A DNA stretch of 64,000 bases from Rhizophagus irregularis (Eukaryota; Glomeromycota; Glomeromycetes; Glomerales; Glomeraceae): positions 2,914,001 through 2,978,000 of the forward strand of contig NC_089439.1 in the NCBI RefSeq assembly GCF_026210795.1. Direction: 5' to 3'. A model generated the notes under the pieces. That model saw nothing but the letters and a program-made list of their open reading frames with translations, had not been told where the DNA came from and ran no database searches. A program made the position numbers and the translations under genes. This document shows positions 35,262 through 46,607 of the stretch, piece after piece. Every line of letters starts with the position of its first letter. Position 1 is the first letter of the stretch.

Positions 35262-38200
35262 AGGACCCAGAAATATATATATAGGGGTAGGGTTTACCAA
35301 TGCGTCGCCATCATAGTGGAGTTGGGCAGAGTAAGGTTTTGATTTGCGTATAATTTAGGATTTTTTTGTCCATAGTTAGGTCATCAGATTGCGTATTTTT
35401 TACCAAAATTTTTATATGTAAGAGATTTAGTTTGCATATTTTCGCCTATATTTGGCCGATCACATATATATATAGTATATCATGTACTTATTTGGCAAAC
35501 CGCATTGTAATATTTACTTTAATTGAAATGTAAATCAACTGATTGCGACAATCTTGTTCTTTTTCAAAAAGAAAAAAAAATTTTCAGATTTTTTTATTCT
35601 AGTTTGTACATGTAAATAGTATGACAAATTGGAAATATAATTTTGAAAGACTTTCTAAACACAAATATGTTGCACATATTATACATCCCAAGAAAGTAAT
35701 ATGCATTTGTGGTAAAACAATAACACTCAACCGAAAATGGGAAGAAGATTATTTTAACCGTCATGTTCGGCGTTCTGGATGTAAAGCTGATGAAGGACAA
35801 AGGACACTTTATAATTGGTTTAAACCAAAAAAAGAGCGACAAATTGAAGAAGCTAAAGATGTTGAAGAAGAAGAAGAATATGATTCTGACGTATATGATA
35901 ATATGGATGATGATGATCTAATCCAAATTGATGAAACATTAAGCGAAGATCAAATGCAAGAATTATCAGCTATCGAAACTTTAAATATAAATGAAAAAAA
36001 TACTAAAAAAAGATATTATTGTATTGGTCTCCGATCTGCAGAAATATCAAGATATATTCAGCGAACTCCTGCACAATTTGGTGGTTCTCGTCGTGTTGAG
36101 GTTATTGCACGTGAACTTTTTCCAAATTTATTTTCACAGAAATTTAGTAGGAAAAAATTGAATGCAAAACAAAAAAGGCTATTGAATCGTACATTATTTG
36201 CAGAATCTGTGTGGAAAATTGATCGAGCAAGTATGCATTATATTCTATTTGTCATAATTAATACATTATTATTAACAATCCTTTTAAATAAGGTAATGCT
36301 GTTCGTGCAAAAAGTTGTACTGGAATTTCTGGAAAAGATAATGTGTGTGCTGAATGCTTTGCTATTCGATACAATCAAATTTTATGCAATAAAATTGTTC
36401 GTCCCTCACCATTACCTATTAATGTCAAGTTTACTCCGAAACACTATTGGGAAGATAATCCTTTAAAATATTTTCTCCAAAATCTTGATCTTCGTGATAT
36501 GTGGAATGTACTTAATAATGAATCAGAAAATGTACCAGAAAACCCATGGATTGTTCTTGCTGATAAGGCATTAAAAGGTGCTTTTAAGAATACACCAGCA
36601 TTTACTGGTCTTTGTGAAGTAATGGGCAATGCAATTGAGAGAAAAATGAAAAACAAAAGCAAAAGAAATTTGAAATATAGTGAAGAGTTTACAAGTTTTC
36701 TAGTCATATTAAGAGGATTTAGTACAAGGGCCTTGGATTTGTTTCGCCAAAATTTAGAAGGCAGAACGATTCAGTCAATCCGGTATATTAATTTTTAATT
36801 TTTTTTTTAAACTCCAGTAAATAGCAAATTTATATATGGATACGTTAAGAAAATCATTTTATATGCATGTTGTTAATCTTACATAATTTTGATTTTAAAT
36901 TTCATGTTTATAGACATTTGAGAAGGAATAGTGAAGACCATTTAACCAATCCAGATTTGTGTTTTGAAAATGTTGCTAGGTTTAAGCGGTTAATTGATTC
37001 AATTCAATATAATGGTCCAGTAGTAGTGATGACTGATAATACCAAGTTAAAATCTCGTCTTCGATATTCACCTACTTTTGGATGTATTATTGGATCCGTA
37101 TTTCCTGTAGAAGAGACAAAAATTAATGTGTATGCTGATATTCCCAATATAATTAGTAAAATTAAAAATGAAAAGGCTATTGCTAAAGATGTTCGTGCTT
37201 ACATGTTACAGGTATTATTAAAATGTTTAAATTTTATTCTTTTAAATTTAATAAGAAAATTAATTTAATATTCTAATGGTAATAGATTCCTTTACCAAAA
37301 TTTCCGCCTATCGCCGTCGCACTAATACCAAATAAAGGAAATGATAATTCAAAAACTATTAGTCAATTGCATAAGAAGCTTATTCAAGAAATTGCTTTTC
37401 AGCTTGAAATCCATATATTATCCATTGGTTCTGATGGTGCTATTACTGAATTTCAAGCACAACAATCAATAATAGATATTCAAACTTCCCAAAGACTTTT
37501 TATTCGTGAACCAACATTAAATATTAATTTTTCCTGCCCCATTTTTGATAAGATTGGTCCAGTAGTTCGGGTTCAAGACCCAAAACACGCAAAAAAAACT
37601 GCAAGAAACGCGATAATATCTGGAGCTCGGCTTTTAACTTTTGGAATATCTTCAGTCCGATATGATCATCTTCTTACTTTAATTAAACAGCACGATTCAA
37701 TTATGTACAAAAATGATGTAATCAAATTAGATAAGCAAGACGATGCTGCTGCTTATCGAACTTTTTGTTCTGCAAATTTTAAGCAATGTCTTACACATGA
37801 TTTTCAAGTAAAAGTAGGAATGGAAGGAACTATAATATATTTATTTATCATGGGTACGTAATATTAAACAAATTAAATTAAAATTGATAATTAATATTAT
37901 TTAAATTAATTTTTATTTTAAATTAATTAATTTTTTAACTTTTCATAATTAGGAGAAATTGTAGATTGCTATTTAAATCGTACTATTTCACCAATTGAAA
38001 GAGTACGTATGGCAATGACAGGTTACTTTTTTCTTCATTTATGGCGCTTTCACATTACAACTCTACACCAAAAATATCCGGACTTTGTATCTATTAAACA
38101 AAATTTCCTGGCCGACCAAAGTTTTGCTATTTTTTCTTCTCTCTGTGAATCAATGGTATTACTTGTAAAAGCTCATCGAGACTATTATCCTCAAGTACCT

Positions 38201-40002
38201 TTTCTTCCTTGGTTGCATGGATCAGAGTCATGCGAGCATTTCTTTGGTGTAGCAAGGTAGATAAATCCGGACTTTGATTTTGCTGAACTTATTCAAATGT
38301 TGCCTAAGATTTCACAATACACAAAAGCTCTACGGAATGGAAAGTTAAATTTTGATAAGGAAAGATCAGTACGTGAGGGTATATATATTTAACTATAATT
38401 AGTATTATAATTCTAATTATTAATAATAATAACTGAAAAAAAAAATTTTTAGGCTACCTTTTTGACTATACTTCTGAATTGGATAAGCTATCTTTAGAAA
38501 AACTTCGCTTATGGCCTAATGACAAGCAAATATCAGATACTATTCATCATTCATATCGTCTCGCTCAAGATCTTGCAGAATATGTTGGCATGATTCAACC
38601 ATTTGATATCTCTGTTGATATTGATACCTCACAGATCCTTATTGAATCACATGAAATTGATATTTCAAGTTTTGATGTTGACAAGCAATCCCATGATAAT
38701 AATGATGATGAATACGATTTATCAACTGCTATTGGTGAGGCTTCTTTAGAAATGAAACAAATTGCTGAAACTAGTGATGATAATGGGTGTGAATTCAATG
38801 ATGATTTTACTGAAGGCCGTTCACAGTTGGATGGAATTGTTAAGCCTCCTGAAAATTTGTATATTTTAAATGATGGGGATAGTGGTAAGCTTTATATTAA
38901 CAATGAATATAAAAATTATATTTATATTACATTTAATATTAATATTACCATATTTACTACAGTTGATTTATCATGTCGGTATTTATCCTTCAATAAATTG
39001 GATTTTGAATTCTTGTATAATCAGCGAAAATTCCATGAATCATATAGTTCAAGACCTCTTGAACGAAAATTTAAAATTGTTGGAGCAAATTCAAGAATAA
39101 TAACAGAAGATCCAAATTCAATTCAACCAAATATGGCCAGTCATTTTGTTGCATATTTCACTAAAAATGAAAATCCAGAACAAAGATTCATAACTCAAAG
39201 GGAAAAACGATGGAAGGATAATCGAAAAAATATTGCTACAACATTAGCACAGTTACACGATCAAGAATTAGCCAAATCTAAAAATGGAAAGAAATTAAAT
39301 AAAAAAAATGTCCAAGAAAGTTTAATTAAAAGTAAGTTTTTTATATTAGTTTATTAAAGAAATTTATGTTTAAACTATTAACATACATTTTAAAAATAGT
39401 TCCAAATATTGAAACTGCAAATATAACTGAAGATTTTCCATTAATAAAGGGAGATTATTTATTTGTTCGATATGGTTCTCAGATGTGCATCGGACGAGTA
39501 GAAGCTTTATATTTTGAGGCTTATAATCACCATTGTTATACTGATATGCCTATTAAGGATTTGAACGATATTTCATATATTTCATTACATGTATTTGTTC
39601 CTTTACATTTAGAATTATTTACCGATATGGTTAAAGAGGGTTGTTATATACTCACACATCATATTCCTTCAAACATTATATATCATATTAAACAGAATAG
39701 AGTAGTAATTTAAGGAAATTTTCTAAGATTAGTTGGAGATGGAAAACAATATTATTTTGATTATTTTGGCAGAAAAGATATTATTGAAAAAATGGTAAAA
39801 TAGGTTGTTTTTGTAAATGATAAAATTCGTAATACAATAAATCATGTGATCTTGAGGTCTGAAATTTTATTTGCGTATTTTTGCAGGATTTTCAATATCA
39901 GGTGTCAATTTTGCGTACCGTTCATATAAAAAACCCTTGCGTACAGCTCATAGTAAATTTTTTTTTCGCCACCTGACCCCTATATGTATATTTCTGGGTC
40001 CT
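35262..40002 (+). mobile_element. P-like DNA transposon with coding capacity (4,741 bp)
   Basis: TIRs AGGACCCAGAAATATATATA (left) and the complement of AGGACCCAGAAATATACATA (right) match at 26 of 27 bp. The exact 8-bp TSD ATCTTAAA flanks both ends (35254-35261 and 40003-40010). It holds one intron-containing gene on the plus strand (35621-39713). The untouched TSD, high TIR identity and near-intact gene argue for a young insertion. Superfamily P is inferred from the catalytic motifs of the protein; 8-bp TSDs are also made by hAT and KDZ elements. Confidence 0.88.
35621..39713 (+). pseudogene. P-superfamily-like DDE transposase, near-intact, one in-frame TAG
   Basis: Exons 35621-36230, 36293-36782, 36914-37211, 37286-37853, 37953-38378, 38453-38884, 38963-39331, 39400-39713; all phases agree and give 1,168 codons. 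Residues ~28-60 hold an N-terminal Cys/His zinc-finger-like module (ICICGK ... HVRRSGC), followed by an acidic linker. A second Cys cluster is CTGISGKDNVCAEC. Catalytic-type motifs: VVVMTDNTKLKSRL, LSIGSDGAITEF, then VQDPKHAKKTARNAI (like the D-PHL-K-RN motif of P/THAP9 transposases), then HGSESCEHFFGVAR (like E-x-FF-R). The only break is TAG at 38258-38260, right after FFGVAR, most simply CAG to TAG. After the stop at 39711 the frame stays open 29 more codons. The intron at 38885-38962 is 78 nt and open, so could be retained. Function: cut-and-paste of its own ends and perhaps of AGGACCC MITEs. Confidence 0.8.
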
Positions 40003-40173
40003 ATCTTAAACTACTGAAAAAAAAAAATATGAAATAAAAATTAACTTATATTCACCTAAATATATATAGTAACTTAATTTAATAATTAACACTGGTCAAA
40101 ATCAATGTTATCGGGTACATATCAGATACTGATATGTATGCAATATATGTGATATTATTTAACAATACTACAT

Positions 40174-42082
40174 TTATTTATTTATTTATTTTATGTGAAG
40201 TCGGGAGGGAATACAAAATGGGCATGATTCCGCAGTAATACAACCCAACTAAATCCTACCATCGAATTCCAGAGGAGCCGGAACCCAATCTTAACTTCTT
40301 GAAAAAAAAGACCTGTACTACTACTACGTCCGATAAAAGTCCAGGCGAACATACTGGGTAAAAGAAAAAAAAGTGGAGAGGACAAGTTCTCTTTCTGAGA
40401 AATTTGTGGTACGACACATAAATATATTCTATCCTAAAAATAATATAATTCTGAAATTCGTAGAACTGCTAATAAAAGCGTAGGCTAAACTAGTTTCTGT
40501 AATAAAGTCAAAATTTCTGCTAAAACCGCCTTGTTATCTTTATTATTACCCTTTTTCTTTGAGGAATTCTTTGCCTTCTTCTGAGTATTCAGGTGTTTCT
40601 TCTTCTGGTTATTATTTTTAGAGACTTCTTTCGAGGATGAAGGTGTATCCTTTTTCTTAGGCTGATTATGATCCAAATTCTTATCAGACTTACCTGACAT
40701 TTTTGCATTCGGTGTATTTTTAGCCTTCGGTTTACTTTGTGCTTTCTTCAAGGTAGGAATGGAGTGTCGACACCATTTCAACTCCTTACCATCAGGTACG
40801 AAAAACTGTGGCGTATCTAAGGCCCTTAGTGTGGTCTCCCAATTCTCGAAATAGGCCACAAGTTTCCTCCTTCCTTTACTTGTTTGAATAATTTTAAATG
40901 AGCTAGCACCGCACTTCATTAAAAATTCACATGGTTTACGGTTCATCCACAAGGTAGCCATCATCATATCCTCTGAAATGTTATGAATAACGGCTTGGAA
41001 CTTTTCACGTTGTTTTCTTTTTCGTAAGGTCCAACTTGCAGGGAACCATCTAACGGGTATACCTCCCAGGTCTGTTGTTTAATATTTGTTAAACTGGGGA
41101 AGGCTAAAGGAGGAAAGTGCTATTTTAACTCGAAGAGTCTGGTACTTATGTTGCCGTTTAATAGAACATTTAATAGCGTTCCCCCAAAGTTTTAACTCTG
41201 CTAGTATTTTCTGCAGGTTCCAGGTATACAAAATATCGTAAACTATTATGTCTCAGATTCGCTCAAGCTCCTTTCCGACAGCTTCGTATCCTGTCAGTAT
41301 CTGTATAGCTTCCAGTTTGGATGATTTCTTTCCCTTATGGGAATTTTTGGCTGATGTTTTCACAACAGGTTTTGCCTTTGTTGATTGGTTTGCGACTTGT
41401 TTATCATCTGTAACACGCGCCTTTTGTTTATCTTTCTTCCGGGAATTTTCGGGTATCACAGTTTGATCAATAGGGGGTCATTACTATATCAGGCATTGAT
41501 AGAAGCTTGATAGGTACTGGATCTGGTGGTTTTTGGAATCCTTGGCGTATTAGATCATCTACATTTTGCTCAAGAAACGGTGACGCATCCATTAGGTAAT
41601 CATCAGTATCCTGAGATTCCCTATCTTCATCGTCATCATCATCGCCCGTATCGCCAAAATTGCAATAGAATTGGGTAGAAAAATTATCCCAAGACTTGGA
41701 CGCAGCATATAGCGCTATAGAAAATATTAGCGAAAGGTGGTGGGTTGTATATTCGTAGCTTGAGCTTGAGTAGTGAAGTTCGCGGGGTTGGCTGAGTCGC
41801 CAAACCTTTCTATCAGTATCTGGACTTTATCTTTAGGTACTGAGGGGTTTTTTTCAAATAAGTCCTTGAGGAAACCGTCCTGTACAAAAGAACTTAAGTG
41901 ATATGTAACGGTGTTAAAATAATGTTCGTTAAATTTGGAAACGAAGTCTAAAGCTGCGGTGTTCGACTCTTATCCATAGACATTTTTATATTTATGTAAT
42001 AAAATTTAATAAAGGAAATTATTTTTTTAAAAAAAATTATTACGCAGAAATTTTCATAAAAAATGTATTTGGGAAAGAGTTC
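40174..42082 (-). mobile_element. ORF1-only retroelement copy H1, exact 19-bp TSD
   Basis: Flanked by TTATTTAACAATACTACAT at 40155-40173 and 42083-42101. The minus-strand 5' end is GAACTCTTTCCC; the 3' end is CTTCACATAAAATAAATAAA with an AAAT-type tail. Long exact TSD and A-rich tail indicate insertion by target-primed reverse transcription. The 1.9 kb leaves room only for the ORF1-like gene; no reverse transcriptase is present. Confidence 0.88.
40485..41970 (-). pseudogene. ORF1-like RNA-binding (gag/RRM-type) protein, H1 copy
   Basis: The start region (MSMDKSRTPQ) lies near 41970 and is frameshifted. Recognisable are TTLSLIFSIALYAASKSWDN, an acidic DDDDE stretch, and KKDKQKARVTDDKQVANQS. 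The C-terminal block at 40967-40485 (TLWMNRKPCEFLMKCGASSF, YFENWETTLRALDTPQFFVP) is followed by a Lys-rich basic tail ending LAEILTLLQKLV. The basic tail and RRM-like middle suggest RNA binding as in LINE ORF1 proteins. Several frameshifts. Confidence 0.7.
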
Positions 42083-43042
42083 TTATTTAACAATACTACA
42101 TATATCGGTGCCCAATAAGTATAGTAGAAATGTAGAAAATCGGTGACATATATTGTAAACATTATGTATATATCTTATACATATCAGGTAGTCAAATATC
42201 AGTCACATATCATAGATTTATCAGATACCCGATATATTATAGTAAAATATCATCAGGATCATTGTACTTTCTCTCCCGTTAGGCTTTGCCCATTTTTTCC
42301 TAAGCAGATATGAATGAAAAATATGAGGATTTTTTGCCTTGAGTGATAGTAAAAGGACTTTTGGATGTTATATGAAGTTATTACCGAGGTCTTTAGTTTC
42401 GCCTGAACTCCTTACGGCTTATATTGAGTTAGGACCATTATCATGAGTCTTAATAATAATTTAAGATGGCAGTTCCATACAAACGTTCTCCTGGGCTTTC
42501 TGAAAGGTTGAAAAGTAGTGTGTCTTGGTTCCTATGCCTTTAAAGTCTAACTGGCCAAGTGGTTCGCAGGCCGGACTGTTATTTCTTGGAAGAAGCTCCT
42601 AACTAACGTATTTTTTGTTAGTTAATGTTGTTAACGGGAGAGTTAGTCTTCTAAAATAAGGAGACAGAGTTGAGGTGTATGTTTGGTGATTTTTACTCAA
42701 GTTTTTCTTATTGCACTTCGAGTTTTCCTGAGGTTTGTTTTTATTTTTTGCTTTTTATTTTTCTTGGTCATTTTTTTTGGTGTAACCTTATTTTCTTTGG
42801 GAGTGAGGGATACTGGAAAATTTGATCGTCATGGTAGTTTGGTGTTACAATTTCAAAATTGATGATCACTCAGGTGATAAGGAGAGTGACAGGTTGGGTA
42901 CCGCAATTTTTGTAGTATGCTGATCAAAATGGTCACATGTTGGACTATCATTGGATTGACTTATCTAGGTAGATCTTAAGTCGAAGGATTGTTCGCAATG
43001 AGGTGGGTGTCCTCCGTTTGGGATCATTTGGAATGAGATGGG

Positions 43043-44242
43043 TAAAGCTCCGAACGGGTCGGTTTGGTCCGGATTATAGACGGTTCGGATTAGAGCCGAA
43101 ATCCGTAAGAACTGAACCGAAAAACCGGCGGTTCGGTTCGGTTTAATCCGATTTTTATAAAAATGCGAAAAATCGAATAGCCGGCCATCTAGTGATCGTA
43201 TAAAGTCGAGCCATATATCATTGGATTCGTCTCGACAAGGCGCGTCGAATGGTGGTGAGATCATGTCTCTAGCATCGATAGACCACACGTTAACCCACGC
43301 TAAATGATTTATAAATAATTAGAATTAGCAAGCTATCTATCGGTGCTAGAGACATGATCTTAGCACCATTCGACGCGTCTCAGTGAGACGAATCCAATGA
43401 ATATAAATTCGTTCGTGTACGACCACTGGATGGCGAATAATATCAAGTTTCGCATTTTTTTAAAATTTTCGAAAGCGTTAAAAATTAAAAATTCCGATAC
43501 ATGAATTTATTCGTCGTCCAATGGTCGTACAAATATGAATTAGGACTCATTGGATTCGTCTCGATGAGACGAGTCGAATGGTGGTAAGATCACGTCTCTA
43601 GCATCGATAGATAGCTTGCTAATGCCAATTTTTTATAAATTATTTAGCGTGAATTAACTTACGATCTATTAATGCTAGAGACATGATCTCACCACCATTC
43701 GACTCGTCTCATCGAGACGAATCCAATGAGTCCTAATTCATATTTGTACGACCATTGGACGACGAATAAATTCATGTATCGGAATTTTTAATTTTTAACG
43801 CTCGAAAATTTTAAAAAATGCGAAACTTGATATTATTCGCCATCCAGTGGTCGTACACGAACGAATTTATATTCATTGGATTCGTCCCACTGAGACGCGT
43901 CGAATGGTGCTAAGATCATGTCTCTAGCACCGATAGATAGCTTGCTAATTCCAATTATTTATAAATCATTTAGCGTGGGTTAACGTGTGGTCTATCGATG
44001 CTAGAGACATGATCTTACCACCGTTCGACGCGTCTCGTCGAGAGGAATCCAATGATATATAGCTCGACTTTGTACGATCACTAGATGGCTGGCTATTCGA
44101 TTTTTCGCATTTTTATAAAAAATCGGATTAAACCGAACTGAACCGCCGGTTTTTCGGTTCTAATACCTGAACCGAACCGAACCGAATTTTGAGCCGGTTT
44201 CGGATCGGTTCCCCGGTTTGGCCTGAACCATTTGGAGCTTTA
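43043..44242. mobile_element. 1.2-kb foldback element (hAT-like), ~590-bp inverted arms
   Basis: Ends TAAAGCTCCGAACGGGTCGG and CATTTGGAGCTTTA, flanked by GAGATGGG (43035-43042) and GAGGTGGG (44243-44250), an 8-bp TSD with one change. Each arm begins with GGTTCGG-rich sequence (GCGGTTCGGTTCGGTTTAAT), as in many hAT MITEs. The arms then contain CATCTAGTGATCG boxes and CACCATTCGACTCGTCTC units, related to the 144-bp units at 29.3 kb. The two arms pair almost completely. Non-coding. Confidence 0.8.
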
Positions 44243-44406
44243 GAGGTGGGTGTTCCTTCGGGAATTGCATAACACTAAAAAGCGGTATGTAAAAAATATG
44301 TCATGTATACAACCCTTTGTATGTCACGTATGGTGTTGTATACACGTATACGTATAGTTATTTTTTTTACCATACGTACATACATATTTATTATATTATA
44401 AATATT

Positions 44407-46342
44407 TATTTATTTATTTATTTATTTTATGTGAAGCAGGGAGAGAAATACAGTATACAAAGGCATGACTAAATATAGTACAATCTAAACGAATTTACCA
44501 TTGACTAACAGAGGAGCTGAAAACCAACCCTAACTTCCTGAAAAAAAAGACCTGAACCACTACCACGTCCGATAAAAGTCCAGGCAGACACACTGGGAAA
44601 AAATAAAAAAAGTGGAGAGGACAAGTCCTCTTTTCAAGAAATTGTGGCACTACACATAAATATATTCTATCCTAAAAATAATACAATTCTGAAATTTGTA
44701 AAACCGCTAATAAAAGCGTAGGCTAAACTAGTTTCTATAATAAAGTTAAAATTTCTGCTAAAACCGCCTTGTTGTCTTTATTATTACGTACCCTTTTTCT
44801 TCGAGAAATTCTTTGCCTTCTTCTGAATATTTAGGTGTTTCTTCTCCTGGTTATTATTTTAGAGACTGCTTTCAAGGACGAAGGTTTATTCTTCTTCTTA
44901 GGCTGATTACGGTTCAAATTCTTATCAGACTTACCTGACTTTTTCGTATTCAGTGTATTTTTAGCCTTCGGTTTACTTTGTGCTTTCTTCAAGGTAGGAA
45001 TGGAGTGTCGACACCATTTCAACTCCTTACCATCAGGTACGAAAAACTGTGGCGTATCTAAGGCCCTTAGTGTAGTCTCCCAATTCTCAAAATAGGCCAC
45101 AAGTTTCCTCCTTCCTTTGCTTGTTTGAATTATTTTAAACGAGCTAGCATCGCACTTTATTAAAAATTCACATGGTTTACGATCCATCCACAAGGTAGCC
45201 ATCGTCATATCTTCTGGAATGTCATGAATGACAGCTTGGAACTTTTCACGTTGTTTTCTTTTTCGTAAAGTCCAACTCGCAGGGAACCATCTAACGGGTA
45301 TACCTCCCAGGTCTGTCGTCCAATATTTGTTAAATTGGGGAAGGGCAAATGAGGATAGTGCTATCTTGACTCGAAGAGTCTGATACTTGTGTTGACATTT
45401 AACGGAACACTTGATAGTATTACCTCAAAATTTTAACTCTGCTATAATTTTCTGCAGGTCTCAGGTATACGGGATATCGTAAACTATTATGTCTTGGATT
45501 CGCTTAAGCTCCTCTCTGACAGCTTCGTATCCTCTCAGTATCTATGTAGCTTCCAGTTCAGATGATTTCTTTTCCTTATGGAAATTTTTGGCCGATGTTT
45601 TCACATCAGGTTTTGCCTTCGTTGATTGGTTCGTGATTTGTTTATCAGCTGTAACATGTTCCTTTTGTTTATCTTTCTTCTAGGAGTTTTTGGGTATTAC
45701 AGTTTGATCAACAGGGTCATTACTAAATCAGGCATTGATGGAAGCTTGATTGGTACTAAATTTGGTGGTTTTTGTAATCTTTGGCGTATAAGATCATCTC
45801 CATCAAGCGTTAGTAAAGGTGACTCATCCATCAGATAATCATCAATATTCTGAGATTCTGCATCATCGTCATCATCATCATCACCCATATCGCCAAAATT
45901 GCAAAAGAATTGGGTAGAAAAATTATCCCAAGATCTGGACGCAGCATATAGCGCTATAGAAAATATTAGCGAAAGGGTAGTGGGTTGTATATTCATAGTT
46001 TGAGCTTGTGAAGTGAAGTTCGCAGGGTTGGCTGACTTGCCAAACTTCTGTATCAGTAACTGGCCTTTATCATTAGGTACTGAGGGGTTTTTTTCAAATA
46101 AGTCCTTGAGGAAACCGTCCTGTACAAAAGAACTTAAGTGGTATGTTAAAGTTTGAAAATAAATTTCGTTAAACTTGGAAACGAAGTCTAAAGCTTCTTC
46201 GTTAGGTGTTCAGCTCTTATTCATAGACATTTTTATATTTATGTAATAAAATTTAATAAAGGGGATTATTATTTTTTTTAAAAAATTATTACGCAGAAAT
46301 TTTCGTAAAAAATGTATTCGGGAAAGAGTTATTTGGTGCATC
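44407..46342 (-). mobile_element. ORF1-only retroelement copy H2, exact 16-bp TSD
   Basis: TTATATTATAAATATT at 44391-44406 and 46343-46358. The tail (minus-strand 3' end) is AAATAAATAAATAAAT. Inserted in the subterminal region of MULE 2. Confidence 0.88.
44770..46230 (-). pseudogene. ORF1-like protein, H2 copy
   Basis: Same block order as the H1 copy: TTLSLIFSIALYAASRSWDN, an Asp-rich run DDDDDDAESQNIDD, then TLWMDRKPCEFLIKCDASSF and YFENWETTLRALDTPQFFVP. A frameshift (about 44860) separates the last block from the Lys-rich tail, and the stop/frameshift pattern differs from H1, so the copies decayed independently. Confidence 0.7.
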
Positions 46343-46607
46343 TTATATTATAAATATTAATAAAAATGTACGTATGTATGTATATATAGTGAAAATCATG
46401 TGACCATAAATTGTTACAATACAAATGTAACGTAAATTTTTTTTTAAAAAAATTTTTTTATGCCTCGGCAGTTAAAACAGTTTATTTTTACAATTATGTG
46501 CTAAAGTGCATGGCGACCATTTAGTCGTCATATTTTAAAAATAAATTATACATTTTTTAAACTTTATTGAAATTTTATAAAAACATTAATTAAACTTTTT
46601 GTTTTTA

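Larger units (their letters stand above)
40090..42252. mobile_element. CACTA-like foldback, left part, interrupted
   Basis: Starts CACTGGTCAAAATCAATG after TAA and continues with the ATCGGGTACATATCAGATAC motifs of the foldback at 2765-3298. Interrupted at 40174-42082 by an ORF1-only element. It resumes to 42252, where the LINE stack (42253-59471) enters; related sequence (AGATAGATATTATACATT) reappears after 59486. The true right end is not recognisable. Confidence 0.5.

Noticed and set aside
35621-39713. KDZ or hAT assignment for the large transposase
   Set aside because: The 8-bp TSD fits all three, but no hAT dimerisation motif or KDZ signature was seen. The D-PKH-KK-RN and E-HFFG-R motifs fit the P superfamily better. 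A profile search would be decisive.
42965-43288. 107-codon minus-strand frame
   Set aside because: It starts in the LINE flank and ends in the foldback arm, crossing the insertion border at 43043; no motif.
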